64,000 nt of DNA, from assembly GCF_000699445.3 (NCBI RefSeq), contig NC_067195.1:64228591-64292590 (forward strand). Direction: 5' to 3'. The notes under the pieces are model-generated. The model made no database searches and was not told the DNA's origin. It was given only the letters and a program-made list of their open reading frames with translations. The stretch comes from Schistosoma haematobium. Lineage: Eukaryota; Platyhelminthes; Trematoda; Strigeidida; Schistosomatidae. The position numbers and the translations under genes were made by a program. Positions 63,963 through 64,000 of this stretch are shown here, piece by piece (position 1 is the stretch's first letter; every line of letters begins with the position of its first letter).

Positions 63963-64000
63963 CTTAATGCATGTGATCTTAAATTTGTTCTTTTTAGCTT

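Larger units (their letters stand above)
62875..64000 (+). other. 3' UTR/flank of protocadherin, no further gene seen
   Basis: AT-rich sequence after the stop with homopolymer runs (C8 near 63531, T-rich stretches) and a CT microsatellite at about 63945-63962. The 3' UTR probably occupies the first part; its end is not fixed by the sequence. Confidence 0.6.

Noticed and set aside
1..64000. CRISPR arrays, operons, bacterial terminators or ribosome binding sites
   Set aside because: The window is clearly eukaryotic and no regularly spaced short repeats were seen.

Overview
The window is AT-rich, intron-dominated animal DNA that fits a schistosome (Schistosoma sp.; species not decided). The evidence is a cadherin-superfamily gene with canonical GT-AG introns, several copies of an Smα-like repeat carrying hammerhead-ribozyme sequence (a schistosome hallmark), RTE- and CR1-type non-LTR retrotransposon fragments, and no prokaryotic-style gene packing.

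The only host gene I can support is one plus-strand protocadherin in five coding exons: 1593-3365, 48916-49182, 50027-51367, 58591-58750 and 62072-62874. The exon joins keep frame (phases 0, 0, 0, 1) and give a predicted 1447-residue single-pass membrane protein. It has a signal peptide, seven extracellular cadherin repeats, one membrane segment (about residues 958-982) and a long cytoplasmic tail with a DSG-type acidic motif, a proline-rich segment and a C-terminal class I PDZ-ligand-like end. The start, the stop and a candidate poly(A) signal are all inside the window.

Intron 1 is about 45.5 kb, some 71% of the window, and splits the fifth cadherin repeat. It is packed with repeats. The commonest is a tRNA-headed SINE-like family (called family B here) with a second, distinct hammerhead motif. 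About sixteen full, partial or inverted copies are visible. One is a full-length insertion with 12-bp target-site duplications, one is a head-to-tail dimer, and three loci are head-to-head inverted pairs. Intron 1 also holds four of the five Smα-like copies, most of the RTE-type 3' ends (with TAAG- or CTGA-repeat tails), three CR1/Jockey-like fragments, two strong foldback elements, a candidate TIR element and LTR-like fragments.

Introns 2-4 are smaller (844, 7223 and 3321 bp). They hold a second copy of the same stop-bearing RTE element, one family B copy, one Smα-like fragment and a three-copy unclassified repeat. The rest is AT-rich DNA with microsatellites and no recognisable gene.

The observation most worth following is the family B element: a pol III-type SINE with a hammerhead motif, in arrangements (units of slightly more than one length, a head-to-tail dimer, a junction at the predicted cleavage site) that suggest multimeric or circular RNA intermediates. 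Whether it has been described before cannot be settled without database searches.
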